Positions 22,816 to 35,681 of a stretch of 64,000 nucleotides of DNA are shown here, piece after piece (the stretch's first letter is position 1; every line of letters starts with the position of its first letter). The position numbers and the translations under genes were made by a program. Origin of the DNA: Inia geoffrensis (taxonomy: Eukaryota; Chordata; Mammalia; Artiodactyla; Iniidae); the NCBI GenBank assembly GCA_036417435.1, contig CM070916.1:19946552-20010551 (forward strand). Direction: 5' to 3'. A model generated the notes under the pieces. The model did no database searches. It was given only the letters and a program-made list of their open reading frames with translations, and was not told the DNA's origin.

Positions 22816-23198
22816 GGTTTACCCATTTTATTTATTTATTTAAAATTTATTTATTTATTTTTGGCTGCATTGGGTCTTTGTTGCTGCGCGTGGGCTTTTT
22901 CTAGTTGCGGAGGGCGGGAGCTACTCTTCCTTGTGGTGCGCGGGCTTCTCATTGCGGTGGCTTCTCTTGTTGCTGAGCACGGGCTCTAGGTGTGCAGGCT
23001 TCAGTAGTTCTGGCTTGCGGGCTTAGCAGTGCTGGCTCGCGGGCTCTAGAGGGCAGGCTCAGTAGTTGTGGCGCAGGGGCTTAGTTGCTCCGCGGCATGT
23101 GGGATCTTCCCGGACCAGGGCTCGAACCCGTGTCCCCTGCATTGGCAGGCAGATTCTTAACCACTGCGCCACCAGGGAAGCCCGGTTTACCCATTTTA
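22816..23198 (-). mobile_element. CHR-type SINE (long form), minus orientation, with 15-bp target-site duplication
   Basis: Head seen as ACCACCAGGGAAGCCC at about 23168-23183; tail-proximal TTATTTATTTTTGGCTGCATTGGG at about 22848. Perfect direct repeats GGTTTACCCATTTTA lie at 22816-22830 and 23184-23198. Inserted into the preceding L1 fragment. Confidence 0.97.
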
Positions 23199-24542
23199 AA
23201 TCAGAAGTCCCAGAATAAGCTCCATGTCTTCATCCATATCTTGAATAAAACTGACTTCATGATGTACACTACATAATGAATAATAAAGCACACAGAGCAC
23301 GTTGCAAATTCCTCTCCATAGAACTTCACAGTATCTACTGCCCTAAAAAATGTTCTAATTGAAATGAAAGAGTCATGGAACTATATTTCTTTATTTTTGC
23401 AGTAAAGCGTGATGTTTGTGTTGCCTTTTAATATATCTGGTATACCAATACAATTCTGTTAGATTCTGAGATTGTCTTCCTGATATAAGTTCTAAAATAT
23501 GACATTGGATTGACTGTCATTGACATTCAATTATATGTGCCTGGCTGCGTGAGCTCTACCTAATCAGTAAAGCCCATCGGAATAAAAAATACAAGGGCAG
23601 TCCAGCCTTTGCTGGCACAGGAGCTGAGAGGGGCTGAAAGGTGCCCATGGGCTCTGGTGTTGCCCCTGGACCTTCTGAACAATGGTCCCTGCCGCTGTAC
23701 CTGTGCTGAGTCAGAGGAGGGCTTTGTTTCGGCCGCTGTGCGCACGGCACAGCTAGCCGAGAGTCATTTATCAGAAGCTGACTGCGATAGCTTACATGGG
23801 AATGCCACCCTTGGGAGTCTGAGCACGCAGGAACAATACAAGACTGCCAAAGAAACCCAGCCTCGAATTGTACCTGCTGATGCTCAGCTACTTACAATAA
23901 AAGCAAGTAACAACGCACCCATGTCCTCGAGAACCTTTTCTCCTTTAGTGTATTCAAAGGGGAACTTTAGAGACAATATGGAAACTTAAACCGAAAAACA
24001 CAGTTGAAAAAGAAAATGGCCGTTTTGTCACTCCAGGGGTACATCCAGAGGCCAAATCTGTGGATGTCCAGAGTTTAGCCTGGCGGATCAGTGGAAGCCC
24101 AGTTCAGCACCAGCCCATTTATTTGTTGCCTCTCTTGTCTGATCTCTTTACATAACGCTCATATCCTGCAAGAAATGGATGCATCTTTGAGCCCATAATA
24201 TTCTTCCCTTTATTAGATTTTGCACCAGCTCTTTGGCCTGAGGGCACTCTATTTTTGCACAATCATAGTCTGGGATACATGGAAAGGGAGGAGAATCTTG
24301 CTACAGAGAGTCCAGGGTCCGAGGCAGGCTGCACATTTACACGGGGCAGGGAGAACCCAGAAATGAGGACAAATTGGAGGGGTGTCATTGTTTGCCAATA
24401 GCTCATGCTGTGGTGTGGAAAGTGAGTGGAATCCGGGAATAGTCAGGCATAGCTTCCCCATTTTGGTTACCTTCTATTTTGTAAGACCATGTGTAGGGTC
24501 TAAATCTTCAGCAGTTTTGCAGAATTATTTATCTTCACATCT

Positions 24543-24775
24543 GCTATGGTCTGCACGTTTGTGTTCTCCCAAAATCTACATGTTGAAAATCTGATGCCCA
24601 AGGTGATAGTATTAGAAGGCAAGACATTTGATCTAGAGGGCTCTGTGCTCATGACTGGGGCTAGAACCTTTATAAAGGAGGCTGCACAGGGCTTCCCAGC
24701 CCCTTCTGCCTGGTGAGGGTACAACGAGAAGCCTTCAACCCAGAAGGAGTCCTGGTGGAGGAAATTCTGTGGAGC
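24543..24775 (+). mobile_element. MLT1-like LTR fragment (ERVL-MaLR)
   Basis: Starts GCTATGGTCTGCACGTTTGTG with CAAAATCTACATGTTGAAA, followed by an AGAACCTTTATAAAGGAGGC-like segment. This resembles the 5' half of an MLT1/MST-type solo LTR. No viral coding sequence. Confidence 0.6.
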
Positions 24776-24849
24776 TTGCTATGAGTGATGAGTGACCGGG
24801 GTCAGCACAGCAGGCATTCCTGACCCAGGGCACTCAGAATGGGCTCAGA

Positions 24850-25520
24850 ATCAATGGAGCGTAGAGAAATTGGAACTCTTCTGCATGGCTAAAGGGGATG
24901 TAAAATGGTGCAGCGCTTTGGAAAACAGTATGGCAGTTCTTCAAAAAAGTAAAAATAGAATTATCATATGATTCAGCAACTCCTCTTCTGGGTATATATC
25001 TAATAGAATTGAAAGCAAGGACTCAAACAGATATTTGTACACCCATGTTGACAGCAGCATTATTTACAACAGCCAGAAGGTGGAAGCAACCCAAGTATCT
25101 TCTGACAGATGAATGGATAAACAAATGTGGTCTATACATATAATAATTCAGCCTTAAGGACATTCTGACACACGCTGACATCGATGAATCTTAAAGACAT
25201 CACGCTAAGTGGAGTAGGCCGATCACAGAGTAAGACATCACAGAGTATGTTGTATAATTTCACTTATGTAAGGTACTTGAAATAGTCAAATTCATAGAAA
25301 GTAGAATGGTGGTTGATGGGGTCTGGTGGGAGGGAGGTGTAGGGGGTTATTGTTAATGGGTGTAGGGTTTTAGTTAAGGAAGATAAAAATGTTTGCGGAT
25401 GGATGGTGGTGGTGCTTGCACAACCATGTGAATGTACTTAGTGCCACTCAACTGTACACTTAAAACATGGCTGAAATGGTAAAATTTATGTTGTGCATGT
25501 TTTACCACAGTTTAAAAAAA
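24850..25520 (+). mobile_element. Old LINE-1 3' end (L1M type)
   Basis: Carries, in order, GGAAAACAGTATGGCAGTTC, CCAGAAGGTGGAAGCAACCC, GACAGATGAATGGATAAAC, GAATGGTGGTTGATGGGGTC and GTACACTTAAAACATGGCTG. It ends GTTTTACCACAG, an ancient L1 ORF2 C-terminus and 3' UTR. No open frame remains. Confidence 0.9.
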
Positions 25521-25799
25521 TCTAAGTTTTAAGTAGTTTTCTAAAGTTCTTGATGTATATTACTTTTTCCCCTCTCCATTTTTTCCTGACTGCAAAGTGG
25601 AATTATTCAAAACCTACTGTGACTTTATGTCTTAAGTAGATTTAAAAATTCTTGAAGACTTTTGACCTGGAGTTGTCTGTGGCATTAGGTACTTCAAAGA
25701 AATGTGACACCAAGACATGGTCAAAGACACAGAGGTTGACCCAGGGCACCTGAGATCTCTTTGGGACCCAGCAGTGTAATCATGGGTAAGTCACTTAGC

Positions 25800-25803
<4 letters not shown>

Positions 25804-25848
<45 letters not shown>
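25804..25848. repeat. (TA)n microsatellite
   Basis: About 22 uninterrupted TA units. Confidence 0.97.
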
Positions 25849-25849
<1 letters not shown>

Positions 25850-27984
25850 GTATATAGAATTATATCGCTTATAAAATTATTTTTATATTTATATGGATAA
25901 TTCTTACCTTATTTGTTTCATAAGCTGCCATATTAAGTGAAAGTATATGAAAATGCTTGACAAATATAATACACTATGCAATTGCAATGCATTCTTATAA
26001 AATTAGGTTGTGAACATGGCTCCCTCAAATGCCAAACTTGTTTCTTAGGAGGGCTGACGGCAGCAGGATTCTGAGTTTTAAAGCCTGGATTCATGGACAG
26101 AAGAATGATTTGCTGTGGCTTTCTTCCCATCTGGAAGATGCGTGTCATGAAATGGTTTGGAACTCTTGGAGGACACACAGCTCGTTGATTGTGCTAGTGA
26201 ACAGAAGGTAAATTCTTTGACGTGGGTTCTGAGCTCATTGGCAGGAGCTGCCCAAACCATCCTTTCTTGGTAGAACTGGAGTCAGCAAACTCCAGGGCGG
26301 GTGGGAAAGAAGACCCACGAGCCAGTCCTCAGGGCTGCCAAGCTGTCGACAGCAACATGCCTCTTTCCTCCCAACTGTAGCCACACTTTTCATCACTTCC
26401 AGGAGGTGCACGCAGCGTCCCTCTCCCCCAGGACAGTCAGCCTTCGTGGGGTCTTCCCGCCTAAGCATCCCAGAGAAGGGAAGTGGGCTTTCAGCAATGT
26501 CACCTTGGACAGTTGCCAGTTTTCTTCCCAGACAGACTTCCCACTTTCCCCAGGTGTTTGTCTGGCTGGTTATACATCAAAAATTTTACAGTTCTCTCAA
26601 ATGCAGCTGGAGTGCTTTGGGACATACCCCACAATCAGACTAAGACAGTCATGTCCTGCCAGATCTGTTACGTCACTGTCTCTGACAGATTTCTCATCAC
26701 CACGCACCATTTTGCCCCTCTGCCAGCTGCTCAAATGTACGCACTCATGACTTCCTAGTTTCTTTGCTTAGTCAATCTACTCAGTGGCTGTTGAGAGCGA
26801 CTGGCCTATTTTCTAGATTTTTCTACTTTTCCTATTTCTTACAATTTATTGTATTCACCTCCTGGCCTCAGGAAGGATTTCCCTGCGGTACACAGTTATT
26901 TCTGTGAGGATCAGGTGACTTAAAAGACAGCAGAGGCTCCAAACAAAAGCTACGTTTCCAATGGATCCAATTAATCCTTGTCTCTCAGCCGGCATCTTGA
27001 TGGGCTCCTTCTAGAAAGCATCTTAAAGAAAGGACACAGTGGTGGCTAAACACTAGTTGACAAGGAGCAGAAGCAGAAAGCTGTTTCACCAGTTTTATGG
27101 GAGAGAAGGAAGAGCCTGGATATAACAGACTAAAGGAACCCTGAAGACACTGAGATTCGTGTATGTTCTATCATGAGATCCACGTGCTACAGGGACTTGC
27201 CTCAGACTGGCTTTCATTGCACTTCTCCTGCCCCATCCCATCGACTGCCATACTCCCCTTTCCCTTTTAACTCCTGTGAGCTTAGAGAAAGGATCCCCAT
27301 AAAGAGAACACAATCCTCAAGGAAGTTACAGATGATGTAATGCAACACGGTTACGTCCTCAGAAGCAAGACTCTGCTTCTCTAAGAGCAAAGAGGTAAGA
27401 GTCTATGTGAACATCCTAAGGGCTTTAGTTTTTCTTCTGCTGCTGCCTGACAGTGCTTTACCCTCTACATGCTAATCATATAAAGTTTTATTTCCTTCTG
27501 AGCCTATGCTTGCCTGCTGCCATCAGATCATTCTCTAGCTCCCGTGCAGGCAGCTCATTCCGGTCACCGGCTGCCTGGAACGCCCTTCTCAGGGGTGACA
27601 GATGACTCTGATGTCCTCCAAGGGGCTCTAGGTTCACCCTGGGAGCTTTAGGAGGCCTAGATTTGTAACGTGTCCCACGACTCTTTAATTTTTTTCCCTT
27701 TGGCTGTCTAGATTATTATTGATGTTCCTCCCTTACTTCTTAGCTTCCTTTCACCTTCTGTTTGCCTGAGTTAAGTCGGAGTGTTTCTGAGTCTCATTTC
27801 TCCCTCAGATGTTGCTTAGGTAAGTGAGAAATGAAAGAAGTGCCACTCGCCAGCTTACCTTCCCACTGGTCATTGACGATGCACCTGAGGCTGCTTTTCT
27901 TGAGTGACAGATGCCGGCCTGGATTCTTTATTAGCTATTCTGATAAAGTAGGATGTGGATGTGAGTATTATCTGCTGTAGATGG

Positions 27985-28322
27985 AATCTTTGTGTCCCGC
28001 CGAGAGCCATAGGTTGAAGCCCTAACCCTCAGCGTGATGGTACTCGGAGGTGGGGTAGTGGGGAGGTAATTAGGTTTAGATGAGGTCGTGAAGGTGGAGC
28101 CCCTATGATGGGATTAGTGCCCTTATAAGAAGAAGAGACCAGAGCCCTCTCTCTCTGCCATGTGAGGGCACAGAAAGAAAGCGGCCATCCACAGGGTCGA
28201 AAGAGGGCTCTCACCAGCACCCAACCCTGTTGACTTCTAGCCTCCGGACTGTGAGAAAAGAAATTTCTGTTTAAGCCTCCCAGTCTACGGTATTTTTGTT
28301 ATAGCAGCCTGAGCTAAGACAC
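27985..28322 (+). mobile_element. MLT1-type solo LTR (ERVL-MaLR)
   Basis: Has GGAATCTTTGTGTCCC, GTTGAAGCCCTAACCCTCAG, GGAGGTAATTAGGTTTAGATGAGG, GTGCCCTTATAAGAAGA, CTTCTAGCCTCCGGACTGTG and TTGTTATAGCAGCCTGAGC in MLT1 order. It is an old solo LTR with no internal retroviral genes. Confidence 0.85.
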
Positions 28323-28729
28323 TAATTGAATCCAGTAATGACCGGATCCATCCTTGGCCCACAAAGGCATCTCACTAGAGACCAGAGGTTTGTGTGGACA
28401 ATATCCTGTCTCATGAAGGCTGTGCTGCATTTTTCCAACTTAAAATTCCCTCTTGATGCACTTGTGAAGCTTAAGCAATTCATTGTTGAGATGACTTCAA
28501 CCTGGCCTGGGCTCTGGCTATCTTTAGTGGGTGATGTTACCAATGAACCACGTGACCTGCCCAACCCAGTTGCTGTTGTTGTTTTTCATATAAGAAAAAC
28601 CCCATTAAGGGAAACATCAAGGGTTTCCTTGGAGGCAAAGAGAAAACAGCAAATTGTAACATGCTCCCTGAGGCTTGCACCTGAACTGAAAAAGGGAACA
28701 TCTTACATATTAATAGGAACTTAAAGTAG

Positions 28730-28856
28730 GGCTGCCAGATAAAATACAGGACAGCCAGTGAAATCTGAATTTCAGATAAACAATGAATCCTGTTTTGAGT
28801 GTAAGTGTGTTCCACTTGGTGTCTGCTGTTTTTAACGTGCTGAATCTGGCAACTCT
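28730..28856. mobile_element. Short inverted-terminal DNA transposon (MITE-like)
   Basis: Termini GCTGCCAGAT (28731-28740) and ATCTGGCAAC (about 28844-28853) are inverted. The interior includes AAATACAGGACAGCCAGTGAAATCTGAATTTCAGATAAAC. It resembles a common non-autonomous mammalian DNA transposon whose name I cannot assign. Confidence 0.6.
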
Positions 28857-28862
28857 GCCTTA

Positions 28863-29033
28863 GAGCCTCGCTACACAAACTGCGGTCCCCGGACCTGCAA
28901 CATCTGCATCTCCTGCAAGCTTGTTAGAAATGCAGAATCTCAGGCCCACCGCAGACTTCCTGAATCAGAGTCCACATTTTTAACAAGATCTCCCAGATTT
29001 TAGCCTGTACACTTGAGAAGCACTGCTTTAGAG
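28863..29033 (+). mobile_element. MER20-like hAT-Charlie DNA transposon remnant
   Basis: Contains ACTGCGGTCCCCGGACCTGC, GCTTGTTAGAAATGCAGAATC, CTGAATCAGAGTCCACATTTTTAAC and a terminal TTGAGAAGCACTG. This is the MER20 pattern. Confidence 0.8.
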
Positions 29034-30193
29034 TTTACCACCTATTCTCCCAGACATTATTGCACTGGTCTTTAAATTGTCCCAGTGGTTGGCAAGGGAA
29101 GGAGATGCAGGGGAGGGCCTCTGCTGACCACCTGCTGTCTTGCTGTCAAATAGAGATTTACGTGCTGACAGGGTCATCGGTGCGCCCACAACTTCCTCCC
29201 CTCAGAGGGCACAGTCTCTTCCTTCTACCTCACCTCCTGTTTCCAGACCTGCTCCGCTACTGAAGCAGAGTGAGACCTGCCAGAGGTGGGCAAAGGTGGG
29301 AGCAGGGCATGGAGGTGGGTTTATGTCCTGGGGGAACGATTACTCACATACCCTTGACCGTCATCTCAACACAGCAGCTTTCACCCTGTGGTTACCACAG
29401 CAGCCGCCGTCTGTGTGCATCCTGTTTGTTTTGTTTCAAGTCATCATCAATTTCAACGGGTGATATTCATTTACTAACACCTATTTGGGAAAGTGATACA
29501 TACTGGAGTAAAGGGACATATCCACTGTAGGAGTCATTTTGATTTCAGAAATGTTAACACGTGAAATAGGCATGCTTCTAGGAAGCATGGAAGTATGGTA
29601 GAGAGCTTGGAGCTGCACGCAGAAAACAATCAGGAGAAATATGAATAATGGCAGACAAGTCGGAGCAAATACTTAGATAGGATAAGAGGGCTGCAAAGAC
29701 TGGCTGAAGGAATCAGATGGATAAAATACAAAGAAAGGAAGAAATGTCCGAGTGACCGGCAGCCTCATCCCTGTTTGTTTTAAAACAGCCTTGAGTTTTA
29801 AAATGCCGGACAATCTCTATCAATGCTAATAGACATCGCTGTTCCATGTCTATAAACACTTGATAGATTTTTTTGTTTTAAAATAAAGGTTCTGGTTCTT
29901 TTATTTCACAGGGTGACAAGAATAACCTTTCTTTCTTTTTCATAAGTATTCCTAAACATTTAAGAAGGCCTATCATCTGAAAGGCCGTACTTCAAAACTA
30001 GGGAAAAAATAGGTTGCCTTGCGTTACAAACGGATTTTTTACCTTGCAAAAGAGTTCAGTGGATTTTTTTTTTTTTAATGAAAAACTCCTCTTGTGTGTT
30101 CCTCGATCAATTAACATTTGGATGAGAAGAAACCTTCAATTAAATTTAATCTAACAAATCTTTATTGGTTATCTACTTACAATGTTATTAAAT

Positions 30194-30505
30194 ATAAAGT
30201 TATAGGGCTTCCCTGGTGGTGCAGTGGTTGGGAATCCACCTGCCAATGCAGGGGACATGGGTTTGAGCCCTGGTCCGGGAAGATCTCATGTGCTCCGGAG
30301 CAACTAAGCCTGTGCGCCACAACTACTGAGCCTGCACGCTAGAGCCCCCGAGCCAGGACTACGGAGCCCGCGTGCCACAACTACTGAAGCCCGCGCGCCT
30401 AGAGCCCGTGCTCCACAACAAGAGAACCCACTGCAATGAGAAGCCCGCGCACTGCAACGAAGACCCAATGCAGCCAAAAATAATACATAAATAAATAAAG
30501 TTATA
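30194..30505 (+). mobile_element. CHR-type SINE (long form), plus orientation, with 11-bp target-site duplication
   Basis: Starts GGGCTTCCCTGGTGGTGCAG at 30205. It has the CACAACTACTGAGCCTGCACGC repeats typical of the long form and ends ATGCAGCCAAAAATAATAC. Direct repeats ATAAAGTTATA are at 30194-30204 and 30495-30505. Confidence 0.96.
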
Positions 30506-30669
30506 ATATTAAGATTCCATTCCAGTGGAAGAAATAAAAAGGTACTAAAAAAAAAACCCCTTGAAGTTGTAATTTTTCAATGGAAATATATTTTGAGTCA
30601 CAAATATTTGACAGCATTATCTTTTTAATAATACACTGGGTTAAACTCTGGGATATTCATGCAAATGAT

Positions 30670-31090
30670 GTTATCGCATTAAGTTTGATGATTTCCCTCG
30701 CCCACATAAAATCCTCCAGTGGCTTCCCACAGACCTCAGGATAAAATTCAAATCTGGTCCCTGAGTACTGATCCAGGTGTGTCTCCCCCTATGTGGTCCT
30801 TTCCCAACCTACAGTCCAACAGGAGGGTGTTTAAAGTTTCAAAATCCACTGTCTTCTCTCAAGCCACTGTGCCTTTTCATGTGTTGACAGACACCACTGC
30901 CATCACATAGTACTTAATTGACAGAGCCTTGCACAGTGCCTGGGTTGAGGGAGTGCTTAATAATACTGCTGATGAGCTGAATGAACTGAATGTAGACCCA
31001 CTAAATCTTTTACAGAGCAAAGACTCTGTTTCATTTATTCTTCTCACCTGGGGAGGACAGTATTTATCTGTCATTTGCTCTAGAGTCAGG
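30670..31090 (+). mobile_element. L2 3' end fragment
   Basis: Contains AAATCCTCCAGTGGCTTCCCAC and AGGATAAAATTCAAATCTGG, then CACAGTGCCTGGGTTGAG. Diverged and internally rearranged or deleted. Confidence 0.65.
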
Positions 31091-32793
31091 GTATTAAAGT
31101 GAAAAGAATACTCTCTAGGGTTTGGGAGATTTCAGCTTTCACCCTTGTTAGTCGGCTAACCTTAGACTAATGTTTTACCCTGTCTCGGTTCCTGCCATAG
31201 TGAGGAACTTGGCTGAACCATCGCAGTCTCTTTTTGCTCTAACTTCAATGGTCTTTATCTTCCCCATTCATTTTCTTGATGGAACGTAGTCCGCTCCCTA
31301 GTCCCTGCCCAACGCCTTTTATTGTATTTCCTTTTGTAAGACACTGCATATGCGCTAATATCCAGTAACCTGTGTAACTATCCACGGGAATGTCGTTGAA
31401 AACACAGCTGCTGTTTTAGCCAAGGCTAAAAGGTAAACACGGATGGGCAACAGAGCAGCTCGGGAAATCAACCACTTTATTCATTAGGCCACCTGGTCAT
31501 CCTTTACGGTGTCTTTTTGTACAGTCATTAGGAAAAGACATTAGAAGCTGTTAATTCACAGCTGAACTCGCTGGCCCAAGGTCTCCTTCCTAAACGGTCG
31601 GACACTGATAAATTACTAAGCATTTTTGAGGAGAATGTTTCTGATACCATGAATAGCCTCTTGGACCCTCATGATCTAAGATTTGCACATTGATATTTGG
31701 GGGTAGCTTGAAATGATTACAGTTTTTTCTACAGCTGTCCTGTCTTCATCTTGCTAAGCTCTCTCTAGTATGGCTAATAATCTCATTACCAATAGATGCT
31801 AAAAAAGGCAACTCAGCAGTGTTACAACCGGGGAGCACCTCACTTGCACCCCTTCCTCCTGCATCTTCTTCTGAACTTAATATCTCTGAATCTTCTTGTT
31901 CCCTTTTCATCACAGCTACTTCATTATGCTTGAAACCGCCCAATAACGCCGCAGGACAGTCCCCACTCTTAGGTTCTCCACCTGCTGGTTGATTCCCAGA
32001 GACTCCTTGAGTGCAATTTACCAGCCGCTCTGCCCGCCTGCATCCCCACTGAGGAGGGCTCAGGCAGACGCCTCTCCTGGGGGCTGCCTGGTCTGCCAAC
32101 TCCCAGCCAGTTCTCCCATCCAACTTCTCCACCCTATGAAAACTCAGGCCAAGCCCGTTTCTGGGCTGAATCAAGAAATTCAGAAATTCCATACCAAGTG
32201 GCAGTAGCAATGGACGGCAGAGCAGAGGATAAGAACAGAGCCACGTCTCCTCAGGAGATTCCAATAGGACTTTTCAAGGCACGGAACTCGTGAGAACGCT
32301 TTCCTGGTTGTCTGCCATTTCCTTTTTCCCTAACCCTTTCAATGAGACTTCAATATTTTTTTTTTCTCCAAGGGTGAAAAAAAATTACAGTTGAATGTTC
32401 ACTTCCTGTTTAACTTGTGATGGAAAAAAACCAGTCAGCTGTGCAAATTCAACTACGGATAAAAATATCTCTGCTATCTTCAAGTCAGTAAGTGAACATA
32501 AAAAGCTCTTTGTGATCTCAGGATATCCGTAACCTGGCATCTGTCATCATCCCTCTGTCCTCACCCAGAGGTGAGGCATTCAGAACAAGGATTCCATGCT
32601 TAGTGGCACCTTGAGAGTAAGTGCTCCCAGGTGCCCGTCAAACCTGTCACTCTGAACAGCTGTCACTGAGTGACGACTTGTCCCTCCACCCTCCGTTGCT
32701 TTTTGCATAAACAGGTCTGCAGCGCTGTGCCAGGAGACCCTTCCAGGGCTAGATGTGCAACGCCCTGTCCATCAGAATAGCGAGCCACCCTCA

Positions 32794-32976
<183 letters not shown>

Positions 32977-33769
32977 TCATCTGTTTCTACACAAGGATGC
33001 AACTCAGGGGAAGGTTAGAGAGTCTGCTATAGGACTAGCACAGACTCTCCATCAGCTTTAAGAAAGACATCATCCTGCGGGATTTGTTGCCCAGGAAAGC
33101 CTCACTTCTTCCTTTCTCCGTCTCCCTCTAGATTCCAGCAGAGAGCTCTCAGGTAATTGGCTCCTGGTTTTCCATCTTTTCTGTCCTCCCATCCTTTGAA
33201 GTAAAAATTTCTGAAGCATCTCAGCTGGCTTCAGGTCCCTCTCCAGCTGGGAGAAATAGGTCGTTCTCTATTGCAAACACCCTCAATATATTCTTTAGGA
33301 TTCATATGCCTGGATGTCAGATAAATGCACCTAAAGGATGCACGAAGAGATACAGCACTTTCCCCAAAGGTCTACTTGTTTCTGCAAGAAATGAATATTG
33401 TCACTAATTCAGCTGCTGGTAACCCCTGCACTTGACCAAGTGACAAGCCCACACAGCACACTCTAGGACGATGAACAGCAACCCAAATCCACTTAAAAAT
33501 CTCTAGCAGCAGACAGAAGAGTCATTACAAATACGAGCAAGTGTAAAATCCACAGCCCTGTGGGTGGATGGCCGGGAGGAGCTTAGTACCAGCATCTTTA
33601 GTGCTTTCAGTCTCAGCACTGACTTTTCGTCTGTGGAAAAGGTAGAGAGACAGATTCAGTACAATTTTGGTTCCATAAATAGAATCTAGTTTCATGCAGT
33701 CACGACCCTTATTTCCTATTCTGTCTACATGGACATTGGGAAAATCTGTGGATGGTTGAAATGCCTCTG

Positions 33770-34180
33770 TTATAGGTTGAATTATATCCCCCTAACATTT
33801 GTACGCTGAAGCCCCAACCCTCAGTACATCAAGAATCAGACCTTATTTGGAGATGGGGTCTTTACAGAGGTAAGGAAGTTAAAATGAGGTCATTAGAGTG
33901 GCCCTAATCCAATATGACTGGTGTCCTTATAAAAGGGGAAATTTATACACAGAGATATGTATAGAGGTAAGACAACGTGAAGAGACACAGGAAGAAAACA
34001 TTCATCTACAGGCCAAGGAGAGAAACCTGGAAAAAATCCTTTCCTCACAGCCCTCAGAATCAACCAATCCTGCTGACACATTGATTTTGGACTTCTAGCC
34101 TCCAGAACTGTGGGGCAATAAATTTCTGTGGTTTAAGCTGCCCACACCTCATTATGACAGCCCTAGAAAAGCTATACAGC
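33770..34180 (+). mobile_element. MLT1-type solo LTR (ERVL-MaLR)
   Basis: Contains GTTATAGGTTGAATTATATC, GCTGAAGCCCCAACCCTCAG, AAAATGAGGTCATTAGAGTGG, ACTGGTGTCCTTATAAAAGG, GACTTCTAGCCTCCAGAACTG and AATAAATTTCTGTGGTTTAAG in order. No coding capacity. Confidence 0.88.
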
Positions 34181-34386
34181 ATCCTAGAAGCGAGGACCAC
34201 TGACACTTGTAATCAGTGGCTTTTGGAAACCAAGTATTCTTTGTTTACTGTGGATGGAGTACAGGTGTGAGAAAAAATTCCAAAGATCTGTTGTCAGGTT
34301 TAAGAGGAAACACAAAGAAATATAAGATCTCTGATCTTTCATGTTGTCCCTAGTCATATTTCTTGGTAGTTCCAGAATTGTACAGT

Positions 34387-34408
34387 TTGTGTGTGTGTGT
34401 GTGTGTAT
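34387..34408. repeat. Short (GT)n tract
   Basis: About 11 GT units. Confidence 0.9.
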
Positions 34409-34640
34409 TGCTGCTTTTTTTAACTGAAAAAAGCCCATGGTTCTTTAGGAGGTGATACAAGATTATTTTCCGGTCAGACAGTCAGATCATAATTTCTACA
34501 ATTTCTGTAATAACCATAAATTCCAAAGGTTCCTGTTCTTCCCACCCCAATTCACTTCTGGCACCTATATGTGAAATGTCATTTCTGAAAAATGGGGACA
34601 AAATATGCTGAGGGCTAGGTTTTTATCACAGTCCTCCTCT

Positions 34641-34871
34641 CCTGATGAAAACTTTTCTTTTTTTTTTTTGCGGTACGCGGGTCTCTCACTGTCGCGGCCC
34701 CTCCCGTTGAGGAGCACAGGCTCCGGACGCGCAGGCTCAGCGGCCGTGGCTCACGGGCCCAGCCGCTCCGCGGCATGTGGCATCTTCCCGGACCGGGACA
34801 CGGACCCGCGTCCCTTGCCTCGGCAGGCGGACTCTCAACCACTGCGCCACCAGGGAAGCCCCTGATGAAAA
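34641..34871 (-). mobile_element. CHR-type SINE (short form), minus orientation, with 11-bp target-site duplication
   Basis: Begins with a T-rich tail (34655-34669), then GCGGTACGCGGG, and ends ACCACCAGGGAAGCC at about 34846-34860. Perfect direct repeats CCTGATGAAAA at 34641-34651 and 34861-34871. Same strand as GPC6. Confidence 0.97.
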
Positions 34872-35681
34872 ATTTTCTGATTGCTGAGTTTTGAATATTG
34901 ATACAAGAAAGATGAATAATATCTTATCCATAGAAATCTTTTTCTAACTAGATGGTTGTCTCAGAAACAAAGTTATATTAGAAACAGCAGCCAATTCTCA
35001 GAGGGAAAGGAGCAATGGCTTCTCTTACCCTTCTGCACTTCTTCTAAATTCAGAATTTACTGAGCAATTCTACGAGCGGTAGCGGGGCGTCTGGCATAGG
35101 CTCTGGCTTCATGATTTTAGAACACACAGAATTGTACAGTTTTTGGCCCTTGCTTATTTGTGATTCTGATGATGACAGAGATTTCAGTCGTGGGAAATAT
35201 CTGTTCACCAGTTAAGTACTGAAGATGACCAGAAAGCTGAATCCAAGAACCTGGTCCACATCCTTCAATAGTGTGATGTTACTTTTGTTTCAGAGCATAA
35301 GAAAATCCACAAGTAATGACCTTCCAAGGAGTAGCTTACAATCAGCAAGTGTTTAGGGTAGCTTAAACACTACGCTCTCTGATTTCCCCCATTTGTGCTG
35401 ACTTTGGTCCACAGGCCAGTCGTTTTCTGCTCACAATTCCTAGCACAGATGTGGGTACATATCGTTACGGTTTGTTTTTTTTTTAATAATTTTTGTTTTA
35501 AAGATACGTGGCCATTTCTATCCAGCCATAGATGGATAGGCATTCTCTGTTTGACAGTTATTCAAAAACCTTCAAACCCCTGAAACACCAACTAAGAAAT
35601 GTTGAAAACATGATAGAAAAACCACCGTTCTGCAGCCATCTCATAGTAATAATTGATCTCAGTAAGTATCATCAATAGATG

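Noticed and set aside
26301..26750. 149-codon plus-strand frame in intron 7
   Set aside because: No recognisable domain or splice signals, and overlapping frames of similar length on the same strand point to composition only.
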